From NCBI GenBank assembly GCA_034766995.1, contig CM068319.1:25199959-25263958 (forward strand): 64,000 bases of DNA, given 5' to 3'. The notes beneath the pieces were generated by a model. It ran no database searches. It had not been told where the DNA came from and saw only the letters and a program-made list of their open reading frames with translations. The translations under genes and the position numbers were made by a program. How positions within the stretch are numbered: position 1 is the stretch's first letter; the number at the start of each line of letters is the position of its first letter. Shown one piece after another: positions 41,189 to 53,440 of this stretch. The DNA is from Acanthacorydalis orientalis (lineage: Eukaryota; Arthropoda; Insecta; Megaloptera; Corydalidae).

Positions 41189-43745
41189 TTCCTAAAAAAG
41201 ATCTACACGAAGACACAAACTATAATATACGAGCCCTGGTGAAAAATTCAGTATCTGATTGAAGTTTGTGAAAATTCAATGAGTAGAAGTTGAAAAAAAT
41301 ATTTACTCAAATATGTATTAAAATTGGAAGAATTTTATTCTGAATAGCTTTTATATGACAAAAAATATGACTATTTAAATATCATGTGAGAATTAACATG
41401 CACAACTATTTTTTTAACTATTATTTGTGTTCGTTAATTTTTTTAGTCATAGTTCTCATCGAACAAATAAAGAGTAAATATTATCTTGTCTAGTCATCAA
41501 TAGTCTAAATTATTTATTTGTTGGCTTGAATAATACATCTATATTTTTCGTTTTTTAAAATTAAATATCAAATTTAAAGTTTTACATGCTATTATTATTA
41601 CCAGTTTTTCAGTATAATTGAAAAAAATTGAAAAGTTTTTAATATAATTTTATTAAAATGAAAATGAAGGCAAAAATCGTATAAAAACATTTCAATAATA
41701 CTTAACAGTAAAATGAAATATGGAATATTATTAGAATTACATTTAAACCTATATAATTTTATTACATTTTATATATACACTTTATATACATATATATATA
41801 TACATCGTTATGGGTTTCAATTTAAAAAAAACTTTACACAAGGCGAATATCAAAACGCACGACCATATTCAAGAATGTTCGATATAAAATTTTATTATAA
41901 AACCACATTGAACGACTCAATTAAAATAGTTGCTGTCGCCTGAAATTATATTACAAATTCATAAAATATTTCAAGAGTATCAGAGATAGTTGTTATAAAA
42001 TATATGATATAAATTATTTAATAACTTCTACTAATTAAGTAATGAAACTAAAATTAGTATATTCAGTTTCTTTATAAAATGTTTTTCGTTTATAAATTAT
42101 TTCATTGCTTTTCAAAAAATGTAAGCAAATAGTCTAGACGTTCATTTGTGAAACTAGATATCGTTAGTTTGAAATATTATATCATAATTTTTCTATTTAT
42201 GAAAGATCATTAAAGTTTATAAAAAAATATGCAGTTTTGATAAATTGATTTTTGAAAAACAATTAGAACTGGAATATTTCTTGAGATAGTTGTTAAATAT
42301 TGAAATCTGTAACTACTTTATCGGTGATCCCATTTATACGAGTATTCTAAGCATTCTATTTTTCGTAGTGTACGTTGCTCCTGTGTAACAACCTACACGA
42401 TTCAGATCAAAACTAGGGTGTTTTGCACTGTGTAAGAACGTAACAGGGGTAACCCAAACAGTAACAAATAGAAAAGTCAATAAATATATCTAATAGGGCA
42501 ATATTAAATATATTTTTGGACTTGCATTCTACCACTGATTTTGTTTTCTTATATATTTAAATTCGAGTTTTCCATCCTTCTGTCATTATATATTTTTGTG
42601 CAGTTGATTAATACACTCTGTATAATTTATAGAACAAATTAAATTTATTTATTTCATTTCTGTGAACGCTGTACTTGTTGAATGATGGTATGAGGAGATT
42701 TAACATAACAATATACTCGTATAAGAATAATTTCAAAATAAATTCTATAAATGTTGTTTCATAGTTTATTCAGTGAGGTTCAAACTTTTAGATCACTGGA
42801 TATTCCGTCTTCTATGATTAGTTTCAGCACATATACCTAAAATTTTAATGCATTGAAGTAAATTTTTATTATTATTATTATACTCTTTACTGAGATAGAC
42901 TACGTAAATTTATATAACTGATTTTAATTCTGTTTAGGATTATCCGTTAAAATGTTTTATTTGTGATGTTTATATATTTAAAGTTTAATATATCTCATCG
43001 CTTTTTATATTTATTTTATATTAAGTTCATCTAATATGTAAATTTTATTTTATATTAAATACAACTTATAATATTTACAAGTAATAATATATTTTCTCTT
43101 TCATCCGTTAAATTGAAATTAATATTACATTAATTTATAAAAATATATATTTTATTTATAATTAAAATTATCTACATATATAAAACATAGTTGAATCAGA
43201 ATATTTAATAATTTATATTTGATCATTTTAAGAATAACCAATGCTTACATTAATCAAATCGTTAAGATGCAGCCAAATCTGATTTTTCAATTAATTTTTT
43301 TACTTATAAATTTTAATTTTTGTTTATAAGTAAATTTCTTAACGCATCTCTCATTAACAACTTACTCATTATTTCTTGTTCTATTTTCCATATTACTCTA
43401 TTTATATCAAACTACACAAATTTATTAACTATAAATCGTGATTGTTGTTGTCTGAACTTTTCAAGTTTATTGAATTTATGTTGATTTTATTTCTATATTT
43501 GGATTCTATTATTTTATTCATGAAGACTGTCTATTTGTATTTTAAGGAATATTTAAGATTTTAATATGATTTTGATTGTTAAACTATATATTTTTATATA
43601 TTAAAATATATAAGTGGTATTTTATAGATATAAGAAAAATAAAGTTGTTGAAATTGTTTAATAAAATTAAGTTTAAGGAAAAGATTAACTAGTTCTGAAA
43701 ATAACATTTTTCAACTATTTTTCACTTGGTATACTATACTATTGC

Positions 43746-43747
<2 letters not shown>

Positions 43748-43816
<69 letters not shown>

Positions 43817-43822
43817 ATGTAT
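43748..43822. repeat. (TA)n-(TG)n array
   Basis: About 29 TA units followed by TGTGTGTGTGTATG. Confidence 0.9.
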
Positions 43823-44094
43823 AAATTATATTTGTCGGTTCAGTGACATTTCTTTCATATCTAACGTCAGAGTGGCTTAAAAGAAATTTATCTATTTAAG
43901 AAAAGCACCGTTTAGGGAAATTCCAGTGTAAAAGATCGATTTCATAAACCATGATTGAACACACATCATCGTAATATTGATGACAACGAAATGACGCCAT
44001 TTTAAACAAGTGCACTGTATGCTATATGACGACAGCATCGCCATCAACAACATATTTTATCTTAACGATATAAAAAGTAAATTCCACGTACACA

Positions 44095-44300
44095 TAACGG
44101 CATTCTTATAACAACCTATAAAAAGTTTTCACTTTTCGAGCTTCGGGACTCGTCGTTCGTCTCCCCACTGTATCGAAGTCAAGACTTACACAGCCAGCCC
44201 ACTCATATAACATGTAGACTTTATTACTGTCGGAAAATACTTATCGAGCGTCGGCTTCTTTACAAGAGATGAAGCACTTGTAATCTATGAGCACACATAG
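44095..44300 (+). promoter_or_regulatory. TATA-containing promoter-like island
   Basis: TATAAAAAG at 44117-44125 is followed about 25-35 bases later by a GC-rich stretch (CTTCGGGACTCGTCG), where initiation would fall. Sequence to 44300 stays GC-richer than the flanks and has no long frame. It may be an alternative promoter for a downstream gene such as the TMTC locus, or simply a conserved element. Confidence 0.35.
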
Positions 44301-46008
44301 AAAATCGTTTGATGTCGGGAATATTTCAAAAATCATCTATTTTTGAAAGTTTGGCGATATTCAACGAAATATGTGCGGTTAACTTGCACATTTTTTTTTT
44401 TGTTCCAAAACTAGACATTTTTGACATGTTTTGTATGAAATATTGAATGCTATCGACTGAAATTACCTTATTCTTATAAACGTACATTTTCAAATTTAAA
44501 AAAAAATATAATGGATAATCACTTTATTCCATTTTTAAAGTAAACCAAAATTTTCATTTTGATAAAGTCTACTTTTTTTAGGTTATTATTTAATTTTAAT
44601 TTCTAGTTACTACTTACATACGCCTCAAAAGACTTCTGTCTTCAGACATCTGTCAATCTATACTACCGTTGTACAATTTTATAAAAATGTCTGTTTTTAC
44701 ACGCATACTCTCATTCTTGTTTCTATTAAGAATAGAGAAACGCATTTGTAGCATTTTTATTAGTTATTCAGTTAAAAAAGTAGTAATCTGGCTACAATCA
44801 TTAAATAAAAATAAAAATGAAGATTTCACAGATATTTTTCATTTTCACACAAACAATAAAATGTTTTTGACCAAAAAATGCAATAATTGATTAGTAATCC
44901 TTTAGGTTTACTATTCAAGCAAATTTCGATAGCGATGCAAACATCCTCACAGCACTGATGTATAGAAAAATATTTTAAAGACAAAGAAAAATATTATTCT
45001 GTACCTCAACGATCAGAAGATGATGGTATTGACATTCAATGTACATAAACAACATCCAGCAATGATCAATGATTGATTTTTTTGATCCTAAAAAGTGTGA
45101 TTTATAGAAGAGGAAAATTAATGTATGAAAGTTTAATTTCTACTTTCATTTAACTTATATATTCATTAACATAAATATTTTTGATCGGTATCCAATTTTG
45201 TGAAATAAATATATATTTTATTACCAAATTATTATTATTATTTCTTATAATACGTTATTTAATATGTACAGGGTGAAATATATAAAATTGTTATAATCAT
45301 ACATTCTTATTTCTTAAAAAAAATAAAAACTATTACGTATTAATCTATAATCATATCTAACTCTACACATATATCTAAAAAAATAAAAATATAAAAATAA
45401 ATGTCCAGTATTTAGTTCAGTGAACAAAATATTATAAATAGTAACTTTCAGGGATTATAAATGATTATTTTAATAGATATTTCGTAAAATTTTAATACAT
45501 TTTAACTATAGTTACATGTAACTTATTTTGTAAAAAATTAAAAAACGATTGATTATTCATAAAGTTATTATTAATAACTTTATTTGAAAATAAATTAATA
45601 AGATACAAACTTTTATATATATATATATATATAAAACACATTCAAATTTCATGTCTTTAACCTTTAGTTTTAATAGAAACAGTATCGTTCGTTCTCCCGT
45701 CACTGCAAATCAAGTAAGGGAACGAAAACTCTTTTGAAAGTGAAATTCCAACGTGCTTGTGTTTGAAAAACAAACAAAATGGTAGCGAACCTTGTATCGT
45801 TTTTTCTTATAAAACTTTGGTAAAATACGTAAACAGTACATAAGGCTGTAGCAGCCTATGCTTACAGATTTGTTTTTCTTATCCCCTAAAAAAACGTAAA
45901 GTTTATTTACTGTAAACTATACTGTATATCGTATGAAAACATATACAAGAATTGAGAGAATCTGCTGTAAATTTTATTTTACTTTTATTAAAAATAAAAA
46001 TAAAAACA

Positions 46009-46014
46009 CGTGTG

Positions 46015-46047
<33 letters not shown>
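46009..46047. repeat. (TA)n array
   Basis: TA run after a CACGTGTG sequence. Confidence 0.88.
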
Positions 46048-46049
<2 letters not shown>

Positions 46050-46375
46050 AGTATTTCGTTATAATCATATGCAAACGTGAATTTATAAAACAAAATGTTT
46101 TTCATCGAATAAAAACGTCATGAAAAATATAAAAATAATATAGAAATAATAAATTTATATAATATATAGTTTAAACTTAATTGGCATCATTTTAATTATG
46201 AAATTAATTAATATAATTTCATAACAAGGAAAGATATAATTACATTTTGGTATTGAAAAAAAATACATGTATATTGTATTTTAAGAGAAAATATAATTTC
46301 TCAGTCATATTAAAACTTATTTTTTTTAATTTATTCATTCACAAAATGTAATCTACTTGTCAGAATAATAAACTA

Positions 46376-46428
<53 letters not shown>
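46376..46428. repeat. (TA)n array with purine-rich flank
   Basis: TA run followed by a GA-rich segment (AGAGACAAAGAAAAAATGGAAG onward, to about 46470). Confidence 0.88.
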
Positions 46429-46744
46429 AATAGAGACAAAGAAAAAATGGAAGAAAAAGAGGAAGATAAAGTATATTTTCTTTTCAAGATTTAAAGTAAC
46501 TCCTAGTAGAAATTATTAATATACTACCAATATAATTTAAAATAACTAAATTATACAATATTTGAAATGATTGTTAATTATAAATCATTTATGCATCAAC
46601 TTTTAGTTGAAATTGAAAACGTTTTTAATAGAAAATATCCGCTGTAAGGTTCAAAGATAATATATTGACAATTTGAGTATTCGAATGCCCAAAAAGGCAA
46701 TAGCAACGATCTTGTATCCAATGAAAACAGAAGTCATTTTGAAA

Positions 46745-46926
46745 TGTTATCTTTGTCCGTACTCATTCACTGAGCTCTCGTATTTTTCGTATCAGTTATT
46801 CTGACGCCGAACACAGGCAGCAACGTTGTTTGATCAGCTAGCAGAGCGATTGCAATGTTAATTCTCTCGAGAATAAAGCTTGTTCGGTCAAGATGAGACT
46901 CTTCAACTACAAAATTGGTAGCAGAG
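46745..46926 (+). mobile_element. Possible copia-like LTR end with primer-binding site
   Basis: TGGTAGCAGAG at 46916-46926 matches the complement of the 3' end of insect initiator tRNA-Met, the usual primer-binding site of Ty1/copia retrotransposons. Four bases upstream a CA (46910-46911) could close an LTR, and an AATAAA (46872) lies 34 bases before it as in LTR R regions. A possible LTR start is the TGTTA at 46745. No gag or pol reading frame follows, and no second LTR was seen. If real, it is a fragment. Confidence 0.3.
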
Positions 46927-47977
46927 AAACGACCACGTATGTAGTTACCATCGCCAATGTCTCTTCTGTGTCTATTATCAATACAATATGATCTTCACAA
47001 AAAATTTTACTACCTTAAGTGGGATTTTTTTTATAAAGACATAAGCTTTCGAACTTTTATGAAATATTCAATATTTACAATTGAATTGAATACTTTAACT
47101 ATTTAAATTGTTTATATAGAAATATAAATTAATTTATTTAAAAAATTAATTGAAATTATTTTCATTCTTTTTTTTAAGCAATTCTTTAATTGAAACATTA
47201 CTATTAATAAAATAAATACAAATATACATTTATTCTACTTAAATATAAAAGCTTTCATCTACTTAGTTTTAAGTATAAAACTAGAATTCATGAAAACGTT
47301 TAATAATTGTATTTTATTTTTATGTTCGGAACATTGAGTAATTTATAATCTTTTAATGTATAGTCAGAATCTGTTTTCCTATTAAAATTGACACAAATGT
47401 ACTTTTTCTCCCATTTATGAAGCATTTATAATTAAAATAAACGTACAATATAAACATAGGTGTTTGAATACATCCAACAACTAAATGTTTCACAGTATAA
47501 AAGAACTAATACATTACTAATTTAACTTCATTACTCTTTAAAAGCAAAAATATATTTTGTAAAACGTGAAAATTTTTATAACGTATTACCACGGACGAAA
47601 AACATGATTACTCGCATATAATTTTCTACTTTAGTAATAAATATTTCAACTTTTTATGATGAATAAAAGTGGTTTAATTAATGAGCATAATTATTAAAAA
47701 TCAATAAACAATTTTTGAAACAACGTTAGTAACTTTTTAAATAATAATTTAAAATCATGCAATTACATTTTAATTACAGTTAAATTAAAAATTGCCTCAA
47801 TGTAACTGTCTGCAGTTCAATAATATATTAGTGCATTCCATATGATTAATTTTTACTATCACATTTTCTCTGTGCAATTCGAAATACTATTTGATTTATA
47901 TATCTCATAAAACAAGTATATCTGTGGAATGAATTCCTATCAATAAATAAAATTTTAATATATCGAGATTTATGTAC

Positions 47978-47978
47978 A

Positions 47979-48018
<40 letters not shown>
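47978..48018. repeat. (TA)n array
   Basis: About 19 TA units. Confidence 0.88.
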
Positions 48019-48020
<2 letters not shown>

Positions 48021-48294
48021 TCTATTTGTATCTATTATATATTTATTAATATATAAATAATATGTATTATGATAAAAAATATTGTAAATTTAATAAAAAC
48101 ATAATTAATTAATGTAAAAAATATTTTAATAATGAAAAAAATGATGCTAATTAGGAATCATCTATTGAAATAATCATGCAGATCACTAACTACATAATTC
48201 AGAACGTAGATGCTTGTCGAAACTTTTTTTATAATTTTTATATATCAATAGGTACAGGTTTTTACAGTATTCAAGTCAGTTATATACTTATATG

Positions 48295-48295
<1 letters not shown>

Positions 48296-48351
<56 letters not shown>

Positions 48352-48380
48352 GAGAGAGAGAAAGAGAGGGAGAGAGAAAG
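48296..48380. repeat. (TA)n-(GA)n array
   Basis: About 24 TA units followed by about 30 bases of GA with GGGA interruptions. Confidence 0.9.
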
Positions 48381-48634
48381 CTCAAAAGTCAATAAATATA
48401 AATTACTAAATGATAACACTGGAATATTTTGACAAAGATCATAAATAAAATTTCCATTTGTGTTTTTCTTAGACAATTTATGATTACTCATACCTATTTT
48501 CAAAAAATGTCAAAGATCCACATACCACGAATTAATTTTTCTTATTTAATTAAGAAAATCAGTTATTTATAAAATATTTTCATATCTTAATAATGAAAAT
48601 TTAACTGAAAACCAACCCTTATTATGTATATGAC

Positions 48635-48635
<1 letters not shown>

Positions 48636-48665
<30 letters not shown>

Positions 48666-48791
48666 TATAATTGTTATTATTGTTATTTATTTTTTCATTA
48701 TAAGGAAATTATAATTTTTTATGCATTTCTTCAATGAACAAATATTAATTGTGTTTCTTTCAGTGAAATTATATATATATATATATATATT
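48636..48791. repeat. Two short (TA)n arrays
   Basis: TA runs at 48636-48660 and 48770-48791, with ATTATTGTTATT-type sequence between them. Confidence 0.8.
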
Positions 48792-49193
48792 TAACAAAGT
48801 TCAATTTTATTACAAAAGAGTGTTAGCTTATACGGTGTCGTGGAAAAAAAACTATGGAGACAACGCTAGAGAAAACTAATAGAAAACACATTATATACGC
48901 TCCACCTACATTGTCCAACGGTGAACAAATACATTTATTTCAGTGGCACAACGTTGGTTTCAATAAAAACGTTTCTTTATTGTATAATTTCACTATAATA
49001 CACATAGTGTGAACCTTTTGAAAATCTCGTTTTTCATTCTAATTATAATCATTAAATTTTAATACCATTTGTATACGTTTTTACTTAATTGGATTTTATT
49101 ATTACCTCTTTTAAATAACGTATATTTGTAATATATATTTTCTATCAATATTTGTATATGAATGTGTTTATATTTGTCTGTGTATTTATATAT

Positions 49194-49211
49194 TATCTCT
49201 CTCTCTCTTTC

Positions 49212-49249
<38 letters not shown>

Positions 49250-49252
49250 CAT
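49194..49252. repeat. (CT)n-(TA)n array
   Basis: CT units pass into two TA runs separated by TACATA. Confidence 0.88.
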
Positions 49253-50152
49253 AATTATTTGAATTTAATCAGAGATGAATTATTTATATTAATATTACAA
49301 TAGATGTGTTGAATTAAATACAAAACAAGTATATGTAAATATAAAATAAATATTGAAATAAATTACAATACAAAGATATATAAACATATAGAAATGAGCA
49401 TAAAAATAATTTTCATTCCGCTTCTGAAGTAGCTGTTTTCATACATTTGTAGTAGAATTAATTGTTGATAAATTGAATTTTGTTGAAAATTAAATCATTT
49501 CCAATAACATAATTACATTTGTAACAGTTTTCTATATATTACAGGGAAAATTGGAATAAAATAAATATTGGCTTCATTTTTATAAAATTAGGATTTCGTG
49601 TTTCATTTTTTATTAATTTATGCTTAATAATTTCTTTACTACATGGTATAAACTTTGTACCGTATTCAAAAAATAAAATTCGTATCTCTGATTGTTTTCG
49701 AGTATCCTAATCCTATACAAATATGTCAGTAGTACTATTTACATAATATGCATTCATATATAAAACATGATTTATTTGGTATTTATATTTACCTATACAG
49801 TTAATAGTTATTTACTCGTGACACAACAAAAGAAAAACATCTACCTCTAAAATCTCAGCAACAACTTTATTTTGAATTGTGCGCTTTACTAGAATAAATG
49901 TCAAATTGGTTTTCGTATGTTTGCTGATGAATTATTTATGTTGAAACTTTAAACTTGTATTTGTGTTTTCTCGTTGTATACTTCATTTTATATAGAAAGC
50001 AAATTTAATTAGAAAAAATTTCAAATCGTGATTCTTGAATTTTTATTTCGTTTCCGACTCAATTTTGTACATTTTCGAAAACTGTCATGGAATAATTACA
50101 TTTGAATCGTATTATTGTTTTCAACTTTGTTTTCATGTTTTATGTACATGTA

Positions 50153-50153
50153 T

Positions 50154-50222
<69 letters not shown>
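50153..50222. repeat. (CA)n-(TA)n array
   Basis: About 11 CA units followed by about 23 TA units. Confidence 0.9.
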
Positions 50223-50223
<1 letters not shown>

Positions 50224-50690
50224 CTAGAATTATGTTTAAAATATTTTTCATACTATTACTTTTTTTTTAAAAAAAAGTAACAGTAATGAATTTATTTTAA
50301 GTTCATTATTATATTTCAACTTATCTTTAATACATAACTTTGAAGGTAATTTTCATTTTATTTATATATATAATTTTATATTTGCAATTTAAAGACAATG
50401 AAATTCACAATGTAGCCTATTTGGATATTTGATTTCCGTCTTAATAATATTTCAGTAATTTTATTATACATTAAAATATACAAATTTTTTTTCTAGTAAA
50501 AACAAGTCCATTTAAAATCATATTCAAACTTGTTTATTAAATGTATTTTGGAACTGACTTTATTTTTTCTAACAGATAAAAATAAATATTATTTTTTCTG
50601 GAATTGTATTCGTAGATAATATTTTAACAACCAATATATATTTTTGGATATCATTGTTATTTACATTTAAACATGAACTGAAAACAATTA

Positions 50691-50693
<3 letters not shown>

Positions 50694-50746
<53 letters not shown>

Positions 50747-50767
50747 GCGTGTGGGTAGGTGTGTGTA
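50694..50767. repeat. (TA)n array with TG-rich tail
   Basis: TA run, then GTATGTATGTGCGTGTGGGT, a degraded TG tract. Confidence 0.88.
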
Positions 50768-51058
50768 AATAATATTTAACACATACTTTCTTCAAAAATC
50801 AGTGCCCAAACAGTATCATTATTTATGCATCAAACCGATGTAGAATGTTTTTGATGTTTTAAGAAAATCTTGAAGTTTAAATTAAAACTTTCTAAGTAAT
50901 TTATTCATTTGGCAATCAAACAAAAAAGTAGAAAATGAAAGAGATTAAATAGCATAAATAATGACGTGTTTCAATATGAAAAACGAGAAAGGATGTAACT
51001 TGGTTTTATTTGATATATTCAGATCTGTCCATTTAGACACACCCATGCATACATTTAC

Positions 51059-51064
<6 letters not shown>

Positions 51065-51104
<40 letters not shown>
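51065..51104. repeat. (TA)n-(TG)n array
   Basis: TA run followed by six TG units. Confidence 0.88.
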
Positions 51105-51920
51105 TTATTTAAAATTTTTGCGAGTCTATTTAAAATTTTTTATTCATAAATACATCTGGTTTATTTTCATAAAAACTTTATAAAGTTAAATTAAATATGA
51201 TCAACTTGATTGTTGTTCATATAAATACTGTTATTGATTTTTAAACTTAACCTCATCTTAAATAATTTACAAATTTAATGCTTAAGAGATCACTATTGAA
51301 ATAACAACACTTGTTGTGATTCCTTTATCCAAATACCCAAAGGCATTCTGTAAAGCTTGGTAGCCTTTGTGTAAGATAATATTTACATAACTTAGCTTCT
51401 AGTAAATTCTTTCAAAGAATATACACATTTTTATACTATAAAATTATAAACAAAATAAATAATGAGCAAAAAATAATTTATTAATATCGTAATGAATAAA
51501 AAAATGTAATAAAACAAATACCTTTTTAAAATAACTAAAGACTTTTTATTCATAAAGTGATTCTTTTTTCATTCTGTTATTTTATATTAAATTATTGAAT
51601 TTATTACCGACGACAAGAATTTAGAAATATATTTTTAACACACGTCTACGAGCTTTTCATTTGTTGAAAAATTTATTACTAAAATAATAATTATCTTGTA
51701 AAAATAGTTTTGAAAAATGCATAACGTGAAGATAACACGGTCAGTTGGATAAGCACTTTGAGACAAACTACGAAAGTCTTAAAACTATTCTTGTTAGAAA
51801 AAGATAAAACTTATACACTTGAAACAAACCTAGTTACTATTTTGAATGAAAAACTTTAATATAATTGATATTTTATAATGATATATTTATTAATTCAAAA
51901 TTGCTAAACTAATCTAATTA

Positions 51921-51932
51921 TTTTTGTTACAG
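51921..51932 (+). promoter_or_regulatory. Candidate 3' splice site feeding the TMTC 5' UTR
   Basis: A T-rich tract followed by TTACAG ends at 51932, 378 bases before the start codon. It is the best acceptor-like sequence just upstream of the coding exon. If used, the exon would run 51933-52726 with a 5' UTR carrying an uORF. In DNA this AT-rich such motifs also arise by chance. Confidence 0.35.
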
Positions 51933-52203
51933 GGCCATCACAATTTTGACTACCAAGGAACTAAATATATAAAATATTAATTATTTATAACTTGAAAATA
52001 ACTAAAAAACACATACACGTGTCGTAAAGTTTCTTAATAAATCAAAAAAACATAATATCATAAACCCAAGTGTCAGTATTAAATAGATTGTGTTACATGA
52101 TAAAATATATTTAAAGTTAATTTAATCCAAATTGTTTTGTAAATACATCATTTGCAATACTTGTAATTAATTGAATTCTTTTAACCAAGAATTTACTAAC
52201 AAA

Positions 52204-52269
52204 ATGCTCAACCAAATGCGTGATGAATCTGTGTGTGAATTTGTGGTGCTAGAGGGTAGAATCATTTAA
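52204..52269 (+). CDS. Upstream ORF (21 codons) in the presumed TMTC 5' UTR
   Basis: An ATG at 52204 opens a 21-codon frame that closes at TAA 52267-52269, 41 bases before the main ATG. It has an internal ATG (codon 5) and is out of frame with the main CDS. If transcribed it could lower translation of the main frame. Nothing shows that it encodes a functional peptide. Confidence 0.3.
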   Translation: MLNQMRDESVCEFVVLEGRII

Positions 52270-52310
52270 AATCATATAATTAAATAAAACACATCGACGC
52301 ATCAATCAGC

Positions 52311-52726
52311 ATGCGTCGTCGATTAACGTATCCATCGGGAACCACAACCCTTGCAATGCACCACCACCATCACCATAACCATCATCCACATGAAACTGAA
52401 CCTGAACAGAAGTCGACGTGTCATAACAATAACAACAATAATAATAATATGTCGGCCAATAATGGCACGAGTCACACGAGTTCGCCTCCCTCCGCGACAT
52501 CGCGTTGGCCAATGTACACTCTTGTCGGTATTGTGTCAGTGGTGTGTTATTTGAATGGACTCAATGGTGATTTTGTGCATGATGATATACCGGCCGTTAC
52601 GTTAAACAAGGATGTGTTGGGTTTGAATCCGATTACTCATATGTTCATCAATGATTTCTGGGGAACGCCGATGGCTGACATCAATTCTCATAAATCCTAT
52701 CGTCCTTTAACAACATTGACATTTAG
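52311..52726 (+). CDS. TMTC-family O-mannosyltransferase, first coding exon (5' partial gene; TMTC1/TMTC3-like)
   Basis: Encodes the N-terminal 138 residues, plus two bases of a split Arg codon, of a transmembrane and TPR repeat-containing protein. In the known family these are multi-pass ER proteins that O-mannosylate cadherin-type domains from the luminal side. Seen here: a cytosolic low-complexity leader with a His run (residues 17-22) and an Asn run (39-46), one hydrophobic helix at about 67-84, then the conserved first luminal loop with FVHDD (88-92, the acidic pair typical of this GT-C fold), NDFWGTPM (114-121) and SHKSYRPL (126-133). FVHDD is most TMTC1-like and NDFWGTPM is also TMTC3-like, so the paralogue is not settled. 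The exon ends at AG|GTAAGT (donor 52727). An in-frame TAA at 52281 supports starting at 52311, although Met16 or Met47 could also initiate. The remaining membrane segments and TPRs must lie beyond the window. Confidence 0.9.
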
Positions 52727-52732
52727 GTAAGT
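52727..52732 (+). promoter_or_regulatory. Splice donor of the TMTC first coding exon
   Basis: The exon reads into TTTAG|GTAAGT, a consensus 5' splice site. Translation past it diverges from the family at once, while the peptide up to it (LTTLTFR) matches the conserved block. The intron therefore begins after the second base of an Arg codon. Confidence 0.88.
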
Positions 52733-52765
52733 GGATTTACAATACTATTCACTTATTTAGTTTAT

Positions 52766-52767
<2 letters not shown>

Positions 52768-52804
<37 letters not shown>
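52768..52804. repeat. (TA)n array just inside the TMTC intron
   Basis: About 18 TA units beginning some 40 bases after the splice donor. Confidence 0.9.
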
Positions 52805-52806
<2 letters not shown>

Positions 52807-53237
52807 TTTTGTCAATAAGCAATGTAAGCAGTTATAAACATTTATCTTTTTTTATCTGTAACCTTCTACGTTTCTAGAAAAATTCTACGTTTCATATCCT
52901 AATCTCCATAATTTATTTCACAAATTTTAGTGTTAAGTATTTTTTATATAAAATATTAAATGAAACAAATATGGTCATATTAAGGTTTTTAAAAATATAA
53001 TGTTCGTATTCTTATAAACAAAAATATAAAATGTATAAATGTAGCAATGAATTAATTAAATATTTTAAATAATAAAAAAAATAATTTTCGATAATTTTAT
53101 TTGAAAAATATGAAGATCACAACTCTTATAAATTTCCAAAAAATCTAACAGATTCTTTAACAGTGTACTACATTTATTTTACAATATTCATGAATAGTTA
53201 TTAACAAGTTCTGTATTATAATCGAAAACATGTGTGT

Positions 53238-53239
53238 GA

Positions 53240-53277
<38 letters not shown>
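53238..53277. repeat. (TA)n-(TATG)n array
   Basis: TA run followed by three TATG/GTAT units. Confidence 0.85.
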
Positions 53278-53440
53278 TTTGGAAAAAACGAAATAAAAGA
53301 AGAAAATACAACTTGCTATGTAAAAATAGATATTTTATTTAACTTTACAGTTACAATATCTGATAATTTAGTAAACTCGTTTTTAAAAATCGCCTTTAGC
53401 TTCTTCATCGTGGCCAATTTTATTCCATATCATATTAATA

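Larger units (their letters stand above)
39681..44094. other. AT-rich desert
   Basis: Contains the pogo-like remnant and short arrays. A mildly GC-richer patch at 42.32-42.48 kb and another at 43.83-44.09 kb have no coding signal I can name. Confidence 0.5.
44301..46744. other. AT-rich desert
   Basis: A GC-richer patch at 45.67-45.88 kb is the only compositional feature besides the arrays. A 73-codon plus frame at 44669-44890 has no motif and is probably chance. Confidence 0.5.
46927..51920. other. AT-rich region upstream of the TMTC exon
   Basis: Dense in compound TA arrays (48-51 kb). Small GC-richer patches at 48.83-48.96 and 51.31-51.39 kb carry no frame or clear splice pair. No gene was recognised. 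Confidence 0.5.

Noticed and set aside
52306..52512. Minus-strand 68-codon frame and a second plus frame over the TMTC exon
   Set aside because: Shadows of the TMTC coding exon. Only the 52311 frame carries family motifs.
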